This document shows positions 29,354 to 38,832 of a stretch of 64,000 nucleotides of DNA, one piece after another (the stretch's first letter is position 1; each line of letters begins with the position of its first letter). A program made the translations under genes and the position numbers. The notes under the pieces were generated by a model that saw only the letters and a list, made by a program, of their open reading frames with translations, was not told the DNA's origin and made no database searches. The stretch is taken from contig JADJQF010000004.1 in the NCBI GenBank assembly GCA_016712885.1, forward strand, positions 434,001 to 498,000, given 5' to 3'. This DNA is from Candidatus Flexicrinis proximus (lineage in GTDB: Bacteria; Chloroflexota; Anaerolineae; Aggregatilineales; Phototrophicaceae).

Positions 29354-29381
29354 GCGGGGGCGCGTCGCGACGCGCCCCCGC
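29354..29381. repeat. 28-bp perfect GC palindrome between nuoN and atpI
   Basis: A sequence of the form GCGGGGGCGCGTCG followed by its exact complement CGACGCGCCCCCGC. It lies about 45 bp after the nuoN stop and about 100 bp before the atpI start. It can form a very stable cruciform or RNA hairpin; no U-tract follows. Confidence 0.7.
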
Positions 29382-29426
29382 AGAATAGCCATTGAAATGT
29401 GAGTTGCCGCGCGCCGCGCCAGAGGT

Positions 29427-30917
29427 CTAGAGCAGCGAACTCGCGCTCGTAAGCGCCCAGTTGAAGACCGCCTGCGTGCCGATCGTGCCGAGCAGCACAA
29501 CCACCACCGATGTTACACCCAGCACCCATGCGGCGACCGGAGCCACGGTGATCGCCTTGTCCTCGTCTGGGCTGCGGTCGACGTATATGACTTTGATCAC
29601 AACCAGATAGTAGAACAGGCCGATGATCGAATTCAGTACGGCCAGGATTGCCAGCCAGGTTAATCCGGCCTCGACAGCCGCATTGAACAGGAAGAACTTG
29701 CCGAAGAAACCAGCCGCCGGCGGGATTCCCGCCAACGACAGGAATCCGATGGTCATTGCCAGCGCCATCCACGGGTTGCGGCGGCTGAGCCCGGCAAGGT
29801 CTTTTACGTCATCTGTACCTGTGGCTTCGCTGAACAGGATGATGACGCCGAAAGCGAGCATATTCGTGAACAGATACATGAACATGTAGAACGTCACCGA
29901 GGCCACGCTCTGAGCAGACCCCGCCTGCAATGCCGCCACGCCGATCAGCGTATAGCCGCCTTGTGCGATGCTGGAGTAGGCGAGCAGCCGCTTCAGATTG
30001 CGCTGCGAAAGTGCGAGGACGTTGCCCACGGTCATGCTCAATGCCGCCCCGACGGCCAGCAAGTTAACCCAGAAGTGCTGGATTTCGACCCCCTGGACGA
30101 CCAGCGTCTGCGGGAACACCACGACAAAGAAGCGCATCAGCAGTGCGAAGCTGGCGGCCTTGCTTGCCACGCTGACGAATGCAGTCACGGGGGTTGGCGC
30201 GCCTTCATAGACATCCGGGGTCCAGAAGTGGAACGGGACCGCGCTGATCTTGAAGCCGAAGCCCACCACAATCAGCACCATGGTGACCAGCAGCGGCGCG
30301 ACGTTCACGCCAAATTCAGGACTGCCGAGAAACCCAGCGATTTCGTAAAGGCTGGTCGAACCCGTTAGCCCATACAGCAGGCTGAAGCCGTACAGCATGA
30401 TCGCCGAAGCGAACGACCCGAACAGGAAATATTTCACGCCCGCTTCCGAACTGCGCTTGTCCTTGCGGCTGAACGACGCCAGGATGTACAGCGGGATCGA
30501 CAGAGTTTCGAGTGCGACAAAGACCATGATCAGGTCGGCGGCAGCGGCCATCAGGCAGGCGCCGAGCGTGCTGACCACGATAATCAGGAAGAATTCGCCC
30601 TTACGGCCAAGTTCTGAGGTTTCTGCCGTCAACAAACACGTGATGCCGCCTGCCAGCAAGGCGATCACCTTGAACACCTGCGACAGCAGGTCGTGGCGCA
30701 CCATGCCGCCCCAGTACGTGACGTCGGGATTAGTTGGCGCCCACACAAACGGAGTGATCGCAAGCAGGATCATACCGAGGCCGGCAACCAATCCGATCAT
30801 ATGGCGGCGTTCTCCGTGCCAGCGCAGATCGAAGAGCAGCACGATCAGCGCCAGCACCGTCAGTCCCGCTTCTGGGATGACCGCCGGAAGATGTGTAAGA
30901 AAATCGAACGGCAGCAT
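29427..30917 (-). CDS. nuoN: NADH-quinone oxidoreductase subunit N
   Basis: 496-residue antiporter-like proton channel subunit, about 14 membrane helices. Conserved elements include FFLIIVVSTLGACLMAA, the channel Glu in ETLSIPLYILASF, FGFKISAVPFHFWTPDVYEG with the TM7 Lys, and NSIIGLFYYLVVIKVIY. ATG 30917 directly abuts the stop of the second nuoM, so translation is coupled. Last of the nuo genes in this block. Confidence 0.95.
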   Translation of the reverse strand: MLPFDFLTHLPAVIPEAGLTVLALIVLLFDLRWHGERRHMIGLVAGLGMILLAITPFVWAPTNPDVTYWGGMVRHDLLSQVFKVIALLAGGITCLLTAETSELGRKGEFFLIIVVSTLGACLMAAAADLIMVFVALETLSIPLYILASFSRKDKRSSEAGVKYFLFGSFASAIMLYGFSLLYGLTGSTSLYEIAGFLGSPEFGVNVAPLLVTMVLIVVGFGFKISAVPFHFWTPDVYEGAPTPVTAFVSVASKAASFALLMRFFVVVFPQTLVVQGVEIQHFWVNLLAVGAALSMTVGNVLALSQRNLKRLLAYSSIAQGGYTLIGVAALQAGSAQSVASVTFYMFMYLFTNMLAFGVIILFSEATGTDDVKDLAGLSRRNPWMALAMTIGFLSLAGIPPAAGFFGKFFLFNAAVEAGLTWLAILAVLNSIIGLFYYLVVIKVIYVDRSPDEDKAITVAPVAAWVLGVTSVVVVLLGTIGTQAVFNWALTSASSLL

Positions 30918-32636
30918 TTAGAAGCTCCCTCCGAGCAGCGCAACCACTGGGCGCACGCCCGCCTCTACCATCGGCGCAAGGATGGCTGGATATAATCCGA
31001 TCACCAGCAGTGGTACGCCGAGCAACAGCAAAATCACACGGTCGGTTATCGCGATGTCGCCGACTTCCGGATACTTCTCTTTGTTGAACTCGCCAAAGAA
31101 GACTTGTCCCGTGACGCGCAGCACATACGCCGCCGTGATCACCACCCCCAGCACCGCCAGGATCGCGATGACCGGGTAGTAGTTCGTCACGTTCAGGCCG
31201 CCGATGTTCAGCTGGACGTTAGTCGCCTCGAACAGTCCCATGAATATCGGGTATTCCGCGATGAACCCGCTGAACCCCGGCATACCCATGCTCGTAAGAC
31301 CGCCGACGACGAATGCGAAGCCCACCCATGGCATTTGCTTGATCATGCCGCCTAGGCTCGGGATGTCGCGGGTGTGTGCGCGGTCGTAAACCATGCCGAC
31401 GCACCCGAAGAATAGTGCCGTCATCGCGCCGTGGCTGAACATCTGCAGGCCTGCGCCGTGCATTCCGGTCACGTTCATGGTGGCGAAGCCCATGCTCACC
31501 AGACCCATGTGCGATACCGAACTGAACCCGATCACATACTTGAAATCACGTTGCCTGAACGCGATGAACGCGCCGAGCACCACGTTGATTAACGTCAGGA
31601 TCACAATCCACGGCAGATGGGTCTGCGCCCCCTCCGGCATGAGCTGGACGCCGGCGCGCAGCGCAGCATACGCGCCGAGCTTCATCAGCACGCCCGCATG
31701 GATCATCGACACGGCGGTCGGCGCGGCCACGTGACCGTCCGGTGACCAGTTGTGGAACGGGAAGATACCGGCCAGTACGCCGAAGCCGATGAAGATGAAC
31801 GGGAACCACAGCTTGGCGAAGGTCATCGCGTCAATGCCAAGGTATCCCGGCACATCGAATGCGCCGTTCTCCGCCGCCAGCGTCAGCGACACCATATTGA
31901 AGTTGAAGGTCGGGGTGGAGTCCGGGATTAATCCGCCGGACTTAGCAGCTTCGAAGACCGCCGCACCTTCCGCGCCGAAGTAATTGCTGGCCGTCAGGAC
32001 CATCGCGATCACACCAACCAGCGCGACCACCGACCCGATCAGGATATACAGAGTCAGCTTCATCGCCGCGTATTCGCGCAGCTTCACCCATCCCCAGCCT
32101 GCGATCAGCAGGTACATCGGGAAGATGGCTAGTTCGTAGAAGAAGAACAGCAGGAACATATCGACGGCGATAAACACGCCGTACACGCCTGCCACCAGCA
32201 GCATGAAGAACGCCATAAACTCGCGGATGCGGTCCTCAATGCGCCAGCTAATCAGCACCCCTGCGACCGCCACCATCCCGGTCAGCAGTACCATCGGCGC
32301 GCTCAGCCCATCCACTGCCAGGTGATAGCTGATTCCGAGGCTTTCAATCCACGTCGCATGTTCGACGAAAGCCAGGCCGTCGACGAACATCTGCGTACCC
32401 ATCGACGAGCCGCCGGCCTGCATCAGGATTTCCTGATTGGCCGTGACCTGATCGACCTGGGAGTTATACGTAAAGAATACGAGCGCTGACAGCGCAAGCA
32501 CAATCGCCGCCGCGCTGATCGCCACACCGCGCACCAGATCCCGCTGCTTGCCATCCATGAATAGGATGACAACGCCGGCGATGATTGGCACCCAGATGAT
32601 CGCGCTTAATACTGGAAACGAGAACCCTTCAAGCAT
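30918..32636 (-). CDS. nuoM: NADH-quinone oxidoreductase subunit M, second (divergent) copy
   Basis: 572 residues, antiporter-like. It keeps the TM5 Glu (FFFYELAIFPMYLL, Glu168), the TM8 Lys (HAGVLMKLGAYAAL, Lys319) and the late Glu (GFSGFIAEYPIF). But where the TM7 channel Lys is expected (IKVPVWPFHTWLPDAH in the other copy) it reads VLAGIFPFHNWSPDGH, so Leu288 replaces it. It also has an insertion of about 40 residues before TM7. It lies between nuoM copy 1 (13 bp gap) and nuoN (0 bp). Two NuoM proteins are the mark of the four-pump complex I class. Confidence 0.92.
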   Translation of the reverse strand: MLEGFSFPVLSAIIWVPIIAGVVILFMDGKQRDLVRGVAISAAAIVLALSALVFFTYNSQVDQVTANQEILMQAGGSSMGTQMFVDGLAFVEHATWIESLGISYHLAVDGLSAPMVLLTGMVAVAGVLISWRIEDRIREFMAFFMLLVAGVYGVFIAVDMFLLFFFYELAIFPMYLLIAGWGWVKLREYAAMKLTLYILIGSVVALVGVIAMVLTASNYFGAEGAAVFEAAKSGGLIPDSTPTFNFNMVSLTLAAENGAFDVPGYLGIDAMTFAKLWFPFIFIGFGVLAGIFPFHNWSPDGHVAAPTAVSMIHAGVLMKLGAYAALRAGVQLMPEGAQTHLPWIVILTLINVVLGAFIAFRQRDFKYVIGFSSVSHMGLVSMGFATMNVTGMHGAGLQMFSHGAMTALFFGCVGMVYDRAHTRDIPSLGGMIKQMPWVGFAFVVGGLTSMGMPGFSGFIAEYPIFMGLFEATNVQLNIGGLNVTNYYPVIAILAVLGVVITAAYVLRVTGQVFFGEFNKEKYPEVGDIAITDRVILLLLGVPLLVIGLYPAILAPMVEAGVRPVVALLGGSF

Positions 32637-32649
32637 GTCTTCGCTACCC

Positions 32650-34251
32650 CTAACTCAGCGCGCTGAGGATGCGGGTCACCGAGTCGTTGATGACCGGCAA
32701 GATCCAATTCGGCACGATGCCGGTAATCAACATCAGTACCATCAGCGGGGCGATTGCCACAAACTCGCGGCGCTCAATTTCCAGTGAATAATCCCGCCAA
32801 TGGAGGTTGAATGGCCCGTGCAGTACGGCCCGGATGCCCTTCAGGATGTAACTGCCCGTGAACAGCAGGCCGATCATCGAGATTGCCGTCAGCGTCGTGA
32901 ACACCGGCCACGCGCCGCGCACCACCATAAACTCGCTCACGAAACCGTTCAGTCCCGGCAGTCCCAGGCTCGCCATGCTCGTAAAGATGAACACCGCGCC
33001 GTAAACCGGGGCTTTCACCCACAATCCGCCGTACTCGCGCAGATCGCGTGTGTGTGTCTTGTGATAGATCGCGCCCGCCAAAAGGAACATGCCAGCGCTT
33101 GATAAGCCATGATTGAACATCTGCATCACTGCGCCGTTTCCGGCCAGGATTGCATCCTGCAGCATCCCACCGTCGCCGCCTTGCGTCACGATCCGCCCAT
33201 AAACCGAAGCGTAGACCGCGATGCCCAGCGCGACAAAGCCCATGTGGTTGACCGACGAGTAAGCGACCAGTCGCTTGATGTCGTTTTGGCCGAGCGCGGC
33301 GAGCGCGCCCAGGACCACACCCAGTACGGCGAGGAAGGCGAAAATCCCTGCCCAGTCCACGGTGAAGGCGCCGAGGATATTGACCTCAGCCACCCACACA
33401 TCCGGGAACAGCGGGATGACCAGACGGATAAACCCGTAAGCGCCCATCTTGAGCATGACACCGGCCAGCAGCATCGAGCCCGCCGTCGGTGCTTCGGAGT
33501 GTGCATCCGGCAGCCAGGTATGGAACGGCCATACCGGAACCTTGATGCAGAACGCCACGAAGAACCCGATGAAGGCCAGAGTCTTGACCGATTCGATGCT
33601 GGTGCCGAGGAATAACCCGCCCGACGCCCCTTCGAATTGCGGCCAGATCGAGGTCAGCTGTTCGATGTTGAACGTGCCTGCTGTCAAGCCTATCAACTGT
33701 GTTGCCAGCAGCATCCCCAGCGTACCGCCGACCGAGTAGATGAAGAACTTGGTCGAGGCGTACTGCCGGTTTGTGCCGCCCCATTCCTTGATCAGGAAGT
33801 AAATCGGTACCAGGCTGACTTCGTAGAACAGGAAGAAGACCATCAGGTCCTGCGCTACGAATACCCCCATCAACCCCATCTCGAAGAACAGGATTAACGC
33901 GAGATGCGCCTTAGCGCGGTCTTCGATCTCCCAACTGATCAGCACCGCCAGCGGAACCAGGATGCCGGTCAGCAGCACCATCGCTGCGCTGATTCCGTCG
34001 ATGCCCAGCGTCCACCTCGCGTTGATCGACGGAAACCATATCCCGTCAGTCACGAACTGGTAGCCGGGAACCGAGCGGTCATAGGTGAAGAATACCAGCG
34101 CGGCCAGCAGACCGACGCCGAGCGCGATCACCAGCGATACCCAGCGCGCCAGTGCTTTATTGTTGGGTAGCCCAAGCACCAGCAGTCCGCCCAATGCCGG
34201 GGCGAAGATCAGCACGGTGAGAGGGTTAATCCCGAATACGTCGAGTTGCAT
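32650..34251 (-). CDS. nuoM: NADH-quinone oxidoreductase subunit M, canonical copy
   Basis: 533 residues, about 14 helices. All key channel residues are present: Glu144 in FLFYEVSLVPIYFLI, Lys237 in CIKVPVWPFHTWLPDAH, Lys268 in GVMLKMGAYGFIR, and Glu in LNGFVSEFMVV. It is one of the proton-pumping antiporter-like subunits of complex I. Encoded 12 bp downstream of nuoL and 13 bp upstream of the divergent second copy. Confidence 0.95.
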   Translation of the reverse strand: MQLDVFGINPLTVLIFAPALGGLLVLGLPNNKALARWVSLVIALGVGLLAALVFFTYDRSVPGYQFVTDGIWFPSINARWTLGIDGISAAMVLLTGILVPLAVLISWEIEDRAKAHLALILFFEMGLMGVFVAQDLMVFFLFYEVSLVPIYFLIKEWGGTNRQYASTKFFIYSVGGTLGMLLATQLIGLTAGTFNIEQLTSIWPQFEGASGGLFLGTSIESVKTLAFIGFFVAFCIKVPVWPFHTWLPDAHSEAPTAGSMLLAGVMLKMGAYGFIRLVIPLFPDVWVAEVNILGAFTVDWAGIFAFLAVLGVVLGALAALGQNDIKRLVAYSSVNHMGFVALGIAVYASVYGRIVTQGGDGGMLQDAILAGNGAVMQMFNHGLSSAGMFLLAGAIYHKTHTRDLREYGGLWVKAPVYGAVFIFTSMASLGLPGLNGFVSEFMVVRGAWPVFTTLTAISMIGLLFTGSYILKGIRAVLHGPFNLHWRDYSLEIERREFVAIAPLMVLMLITGIVPNWILPVINDSVTRILSALS

Positions 34252-34263
34252 ATTCCGTCCCCT

Positions 34264-36666
34264 CTAGTTGGCGGCGGTGCCAGCCGACACCACGAAGATT
34301 AGGCCGATAATCACAGCGGCGGCGGCCACCAACAGTAGATATTGCTGTATCCGGCCGGTCTGCACGCGCCGGACCTGAAGTCCCGCCCAGCCGATGGCCC
34401 GGGGAATGCCGTCGCCGAAACCGTCGATCAGCCACAGGTTGAACACCTTCAGCAGATCGCCGATCCACGTAAACACCCGCCCGATAGTATGCAGGATGCC
34501 GTCGATGATGCCGCGATCGACAAATTCGCTCGTCGCCCGCGCAATCGCCTGCGACGGCTTGATGAAGACCACGTCATACAGCTCGTCGAAGTAGTACTTG
34601 TTCTTCAGCAGATTGTGGATCGGACCCAGGATCTCAACCAGCGGGTCGGCCTGTCCTGCCACCAGCGGCTTGCGCCCGTACATCCAGTATCCCAGTCCAA
34701 GGCCGCCAAGCGCGACCGTGAACGAGACCAGCACCGGGAACAGGCTGAACGGTGGGTGTTCCGGCTGCATGGCCGGGGCCAGCGTCCCAGAGACGAAGTA
34801 GAAGAACGGATTGTGATGCTCCGACAGGATCGGCCCCAGGATCGGGAACTCGCTCGGTACGCCCACAAAACCGGCAAACAGGGCAAAGAAGGCCAGGATG
34901 ATCAGCGGAAGCTGCATGGTGATGCTGACCACGTTCGAAGGGCCGCCTAGACCAGCATGTTTGGCTTCTTCTGTGCGTGCTTCCCCAAGGAAGGTCAGAC
35001 ACAGCTGCCGTGCGGTGTAAAACGCCGTCAGGAACGCGGCGGTCGCCAGCATCAGGAAGACAAAAATGTGCGGGAAGTAGCCGTTAGTCAGCCCGTACCA
35101 CGCATCAGCCAGGATTTCGTCTTTCGACCAGAAACCCGCGGTGATCAGCGGGAAGCCCGCCAGTGACAGTCCGCCGATGACGAACGTTATGAACGTGACC
35201 GGGATGCGGTGACGCAGGCCGCCCATGTTCATCATGTCTTGTGGATCGAAGTGCGGAGCGCTGTGCGCCTGTTCATGACCGTGAGCGTCGTGCCCATGTG
35301 CGTCATGGCTGTCGTGACCGTGTGTATCGTGAGCAGCGACCGGCGCATGATCATGCCCGTGTTCTTCTTCGTCCTCGTCGTCATGCCCATGGGCATGCTC
35401 GTGAACGTGATGTTCGCCGTGCTCCATCGCGTGAATGACCGAACCGGACGCCATAAACAGCAGCGCCTTGAAGAAGGCGTGTGTAATCAGGTGGAAGGCC
35501 GCGGCGATATAGGCGCCGATGCCCAGCGCAGCCATCATGAAACCGAGCTGCGAGATGGTGGAGTAGGCGAGGACTTTCTTCACGTCGTTCTGTGCGACCG
35601 CGATCGTTGCGGCAAACAGCGCCGTAAATCCGCCGACGATGCTCATCAGCAGTAGCGGTGAGGTGAATTCGCCGTGGTGGGGGTGGCCGCCTGCTTCAAA
35701 CAGCGGGTACATGCGGATGATCGCGTAGACGCCTGCAGAAACCATCGCCGCCGCATGGATCATCGCGCTGACCGGTGTCGGGCCTTCCATCGCGTCTGGC
35801 AGCCACACATGCAGCGGGAACTGCGCCGACTTGCCGATGGTGCCGATGATCAGGAAGATGCCAATCAATCCGGCCGCGCTGATCCCGCCGATGAAAATCG
35901 CCGGCGTCGACGCCAGTTGTTCGAGGACTTCCGTGTTGTACAGGATATCGCGGAAGCTCAGGGTCCCCGTCAGCGAGTACAGGTAGACGATACCCAGCAG
36001 CATGATCACGTCCGCCACACGGGTGGTCGTGAATGCCTTAATCGCCGCCTTGTACGCGCTTTCTTTCTCGAACCAGAAGCCGATCAGCAGGTACGAGCAC
36101 AGCCCCATGATTTCCCAGCCGACGAACAGCAGCAGCAGGTTATCCGCCACTACCAGCGTCAGCATCGCGCCGCCAAACAGCGAAATCAGGGCAAAGAAGC
36201 GGGCCTGGCGCGGGTCGTGCGCCATATAGCCGATGCTGTAAATGAAGATACACACGATCGCCAGCGGTACCATCGTCAGCATGATGATCGTCAGCGGATC
36301 GACCAGCACACCCATCGTCAGATTGCTGATGCCGGTTGCCAGCCATTCGTAACCGCTCGCGAACACCATCTCGCCGAATACGCCATCGATTGCGGCGGCG
36401 TTACTGACGACAGCCATCGCGATCAGCCATGCGGCGATCACACCGGACATACCAACCACGATACTGAGCACTCGGCTGGCGGGAGCCACGACCGGCACCA
36501 GCATCCCGTCGTAATCGGGGTGATGGCCGCCATATTCGTGCTTGTCTGTGGCAGGAACGAGCCGGCTGCGGTTGGTGGCGATCGCGATAATGGCGAACGC
36601 CAGCAGCGGGCCGACAGGGATCAGCCACGGGAGAAAATTCGGGTCATTCAGGAAGTCTAAACTCAT
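34264..36666 (-). CDS. nuoL: NADH-quinone oxidoreductase subunit L with His-rich loop and extended lateral helix
   Basis: 800 residues, against about 610 in E. coli. The core is intact: VGWEIMGLCSYLLIGFWFE, KAFTTTRVADVIMLLG, IGKSAQFPLHVWLPDAMEGP, HAFFKALLFMASGSVIHAM. After this the loop at residues 412-472 holds 21 His with many Asp/Glu. The C-terminal lateral helix (KNKYYFDELYDVVFIKPS) carries about 26 extra residues near 738-765 (LWLIDGFGDGIPRAIGWAG) before RRVQTGRIQQY and the last membrane helix. Such lengthening would allow the helix to span an additional NuoM. Gap to nuoK is 15 bp. Confidence 0.95.
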   Translation of the reverse strand: MSLDFLNDPNFLPWLIPVGPLLAFAIIAIATNRSRLVPATDKHEYGGHHPDYDGMLVPVVAPASRVLSIVVGMSGVIAAWLIAMAVVSNAAAIDGVFGEMVFASGYEWLATGISNLTMGVLVDPLTIIMLTMVPLAIVCIFIYSIGYMAHDPRQARFFALISLFGGAMLTLVVADNLLLLFVGWEIMGLCSYLLIGFWFEKESAYKAAIKAFTTTRVADVIMLLGIVYLYSLTGTLSFRDILYNTEVLEQLASTPAIFIGGISAAGLIGIFLIIGTIGKSAQFPLHVWLPDAMEGPTPVSAMIHAAAMVSAGVYAIIRMYPLFEAGGHPHHGEFTSPLLLMSIVGGFTALFAATIAVAQNDVKKVLAYSTISQLGFMMAALGIGAYIAAAFHLITHAFFKALLFMASGSVIHAMEHGEHHVHEHAHGHDDEDEEEHGHDHAPVAAHDTHGHDSHDAHGHDAHGHEQAHSAPHFDPQDMMNMGGLRHRIPVTFITFVIGGLSLAGFPLITAGFWSKDEILADAWYGLTNGYFPHIFVFLMLATAAFLTAFYTARQLCLTFLGEARTEEAKHAGLGGPSNVVSITMQLPLIILAFFALFAGFVGVPSEFPILGPILSEHHNPFFYFVSGTLAPAMQPEHPPFSLFPVLVSFTVALGGLGLGYWMYGRKPLVAGQADPLVEILGPIHNLLKNKYYFDELYDVVFIKPSQAIARATSEFVDRGIIDGILHTIGRVFTWIGDLLKVFNLWLIDGFGDGIPRAIGWAGLQVRRVQTGRIQQYLLLVAAAAVIIGLIFVVSAGTAAN

Positions 36667-36681
36667 ATCCGGCAGTACCCT

Positions 36682-36990
36682 TTACCAGCGCAGCAAGTCT
36701 ACGTCTTCGACGACCACCGACCGGCGGCTGCGGTACATCGCGATGATGATCGCGAGCCCGACCGAGGCCTCGGCGGCGGCGACGACCAGCACAAATGCTG
36801 CAAACGCCTGTCCACTCATGTTATGCGGCGTGCTGAAGCGCCAGAACCCTACCAGGTTCAGGTTTACCGCGTTCAGCATCAATTCCACGCCCATCAAAAT
36901 CGCGACGGCGTTCTTTCGGGACAGCACGACGAAAGCGCCGATACAAAACAGCGCCGCGCCGACTGCCAAGTACATCCAAAGCGGTACCAT
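36682..36990 (-). CDS. nuoK: NADH-quinone oxidoreductase subunit K
   Basis: 102 residues with three membrane helices. The conserved buried glutamates are in GVELMLNAVNLNLVGF and AAAEASVGLAIIIAMYR. It joins the NuoH/J part to the antiporter subunits in the proton path. It lies between nuoJ (12 bp) and nuoL (15 bp). Confidence 0.95.
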   Translation of the reverse strand: MVPLWMYLAVGAALFCIGAFVVLSRKNAVAILMGVELMLNAVNLNLVGFWRFSTPHNMSGQAFAAFVLVVAAAEASVGLAIIIAMYRSRRSVVVEDVDLLRW

Positions 36991-37002
36991 GCTCGCGCGC
37001 TC

Positions 37003-37530
37003 CTATTCTTCGTCGTGCTGACGGGCGATGACGATGGCACCGATCATCGCGGCGGTCAACAACAGCGACGCGACCTCGAACGGCAGTACGAATTGATTGC
37101 CGTCCACCAGCGCCACACCCAGATCGGTCGTTGTCGCCACAATCGGCGAGACGAGATCTGGCGATAACGAACCCCACGACGGGGCGATCACGCCGATCAG
37201 CAGAAAGGCGAAAAACAGCGCCGATACGACGCCGGCCAGCCACCACTGATCCGTGAAGCGTTCCTTCAGATTGGTCATGCTTCGGGTAAGCATCACCGCG
37301 AACGTGAACAGAATACCGATCGCTCCGATATAGACCAGTACCTGTACCGCCGCCAGGAACGGCGCGCTGAGCAGCACGAAAAGCCCCGCCATTCCAAACA
37401 AGCTCACGATGAGCCAGACCGCCCCGCGCACGAGGTTCTTATTCAACGCCACGCCGAACGCTCCGCCCAACGTGAGGATCGTGAAGAACCCGAATACCAG
37501 CGCCTGGGGGGTCAAACCGCCTATGACCAT
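37003..37530 (-). CDS. nuoJ: NADH-quinone oxidoreductase subunit J
   Basis: 175 residues, five membrane helices. The family signature AAVQVLVYIGAIGILFTFAVML (TM3, with the pi-bulge region) is clear. Encoded directly after nuoH; the usual nuoI gene between H and J is missing here. Confidence 0.94.
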   Translation of the reverse strand: MVIGGLTPQALVFGFFTILTLGGAFGVALNKNLVRGAVWLIVSLFGMAGLFVLLSAPFLAAVQVLVYIGAIGILFTFAVMLTRSMTNLKERFTDQWWLAGVVSALFFAFLLIGVIAPSWGSLSPDLVSPIVATTTDLGVALVDGNQFVLPFEVASLLLTAAMIGAIVIARQHDEE

Positions 37531-37598
37531 AATCTGTCTCCTCGCAAAAAGGCGCGGTTCGCCGCCCCATCCAGCGAACCGCGCATCATTCGCATGTC

Positions 37599-38810
37599 CT
37601 AGTCGCCCACCGCGTGAGCAGGGGCGGTCAACGCTTTCGAAGTTTCGGCAGCACGTTCACGCCGCCCGCTGTTTCTCAGCCAAACGATGACCCCGCCCGC
37701 AACCAGGCCATTCCCCACCAGCAGCACCAGCGTCTGCGGGATGTGCTGAATGAAATTGCTCGGATCAGCCGGCGTGAGGTTGGCCATCTTGATGACTTGC
37801 AGCAGGAATGCCGTCATGAGCAGGTTGACGATGCTCAGCGGTACCAGGAATTTCCAGTTGAAAGCCATCACCTGATCCATACGCAGGCGGGGCAGCGTGT
37901 TGCGGATCCACAGCGACACGAGGTACCAGACCGAGGCCTTGCCCAGCAGCCATACCAGCCCCAGCAGCGGCGCCTCGTAGACAAACGGGCCGGACCAGCC
38001 CCCGGTGAACAGCACCGCCAGCAGCACACCGTTCGTGAATACGTGCATAAACTCGCCCGCGAAGAACATCGCGAACTTCATGCCGCTGTACTCAATGTTG
38101 AACCCGGCTACCAGTTCCGATTCCGCTTCGATCAGGTCAAACGGCGCGCGGCCCGTCTCCGCCTGTGAAGAGACGAAGAACAGGAAGGCCGCGATCGGCG
38201 CCATGAACACGAACCACATGCCGATCTGCGCCTCGACGATCCCGACCATCGACATGCTGTTGGCGAGCATGACCGGCACGATCAGCGCCAGCGCCAGCGG
38301 GATTTCATAGCTTACCAGCAGCGCGACGACGCGGAAGGCGCCCAGCAGCGCGTACTTGTTGTTACTTGCCCATCCGGCCATCATCACCGACAGCGTGCCG
38401 ATGCTGGCCACCGCCACAAAATACAGCGCGCCGATTTCCAGGTCAACGCCGAAGTGATACGGCGTGAGCGGGATCACGGCCCAGATCATCAGCACCGCAG
38501 CGACCATGAACGGCGGCGCAAGGTTGTATAAAGGCTTGTCCGCCCCGGTCGGGGTGATATTTTCCTTGCCCAGCAGCTTGACCACATCGGCCAGCGGCTG
38601 AAGCAGGCCGAATGGCCCGACACGGTTAGGCCCGATGCGGTCGGCGATGCGGGCCGCAACTTTGCGCTCAACCCAGATCAGCACGATCGTGACCAGCAGC
38701 GGGAACGTGGCAACCATCACCACGCCGATAAATATCGAAATGAAGTCAGCAAGGCCGCTGTCTACTCCGCTTTGGCGCAAGCAGGTTGTGAGGGCGTTGA
38801 TACAATCCAT
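37599..38810 (-). CDS. nuoH: NADH-quinone oxidoreductase subunit H
   Basis: 403 residues, about eight helices. The subunit forms the quinone chamber and links to the soluble arm. Typical motifs: VWVERKVAARIADRIGPNRVGPFG-type segment (near residue 46), KLLGKENITP, and the acidic loop AETGRAPFDLIEAESELVAGF. It has a 30-residue Arg/Ala-rich C-terminal tail. It follows nuoA by 22 bp. Genes for the partner subunits B, D and I are not in the window. Confidence 0.95.
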   Translation of the reverse strand: MDCINALTTCLRQSGVDSGLADFISIFIGVVMVATFPLLVTIVLIWVERKVAARIADRIGPNRVGPFGLLQPLADVVKLLGKENITPTGADKPLYNLAPPFMVAAVLMIWAVIPLTPYHFGVDLEIGALYFVAVASIGTLSVMMAGWASNNKYALLGAFRVVALLVSYEIPLALALIVPVMLANSMSMVGIVEAQIGMWFVFMAPIAAFLFFVSSQAETGRAPFDLIEAESELVAGFNIEYSGMKFAMFFAGEFMHVFTNGVLLAVLFTGGWSGPFVYEAPLLGLVWLLGKASVWYLVSLWIRNTLPRLRMDQVMAFNWKFLVPLSIVNLLMTAFLLQVIKMANLTPADPSNFIQHIPQTLVLLVGNGLVAGGVIVWLRNSGRRERAAETSKALTAPAHAVGD

Positions 38811-38832
38811 GACTACTCCTCAGCGTTCCGCG

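Noticed and set aside
35674..36660. Plus-strand frame opposite nuoL
   Set aside because: Asp/Arg/His-rich shadow of membrane-protein codons.
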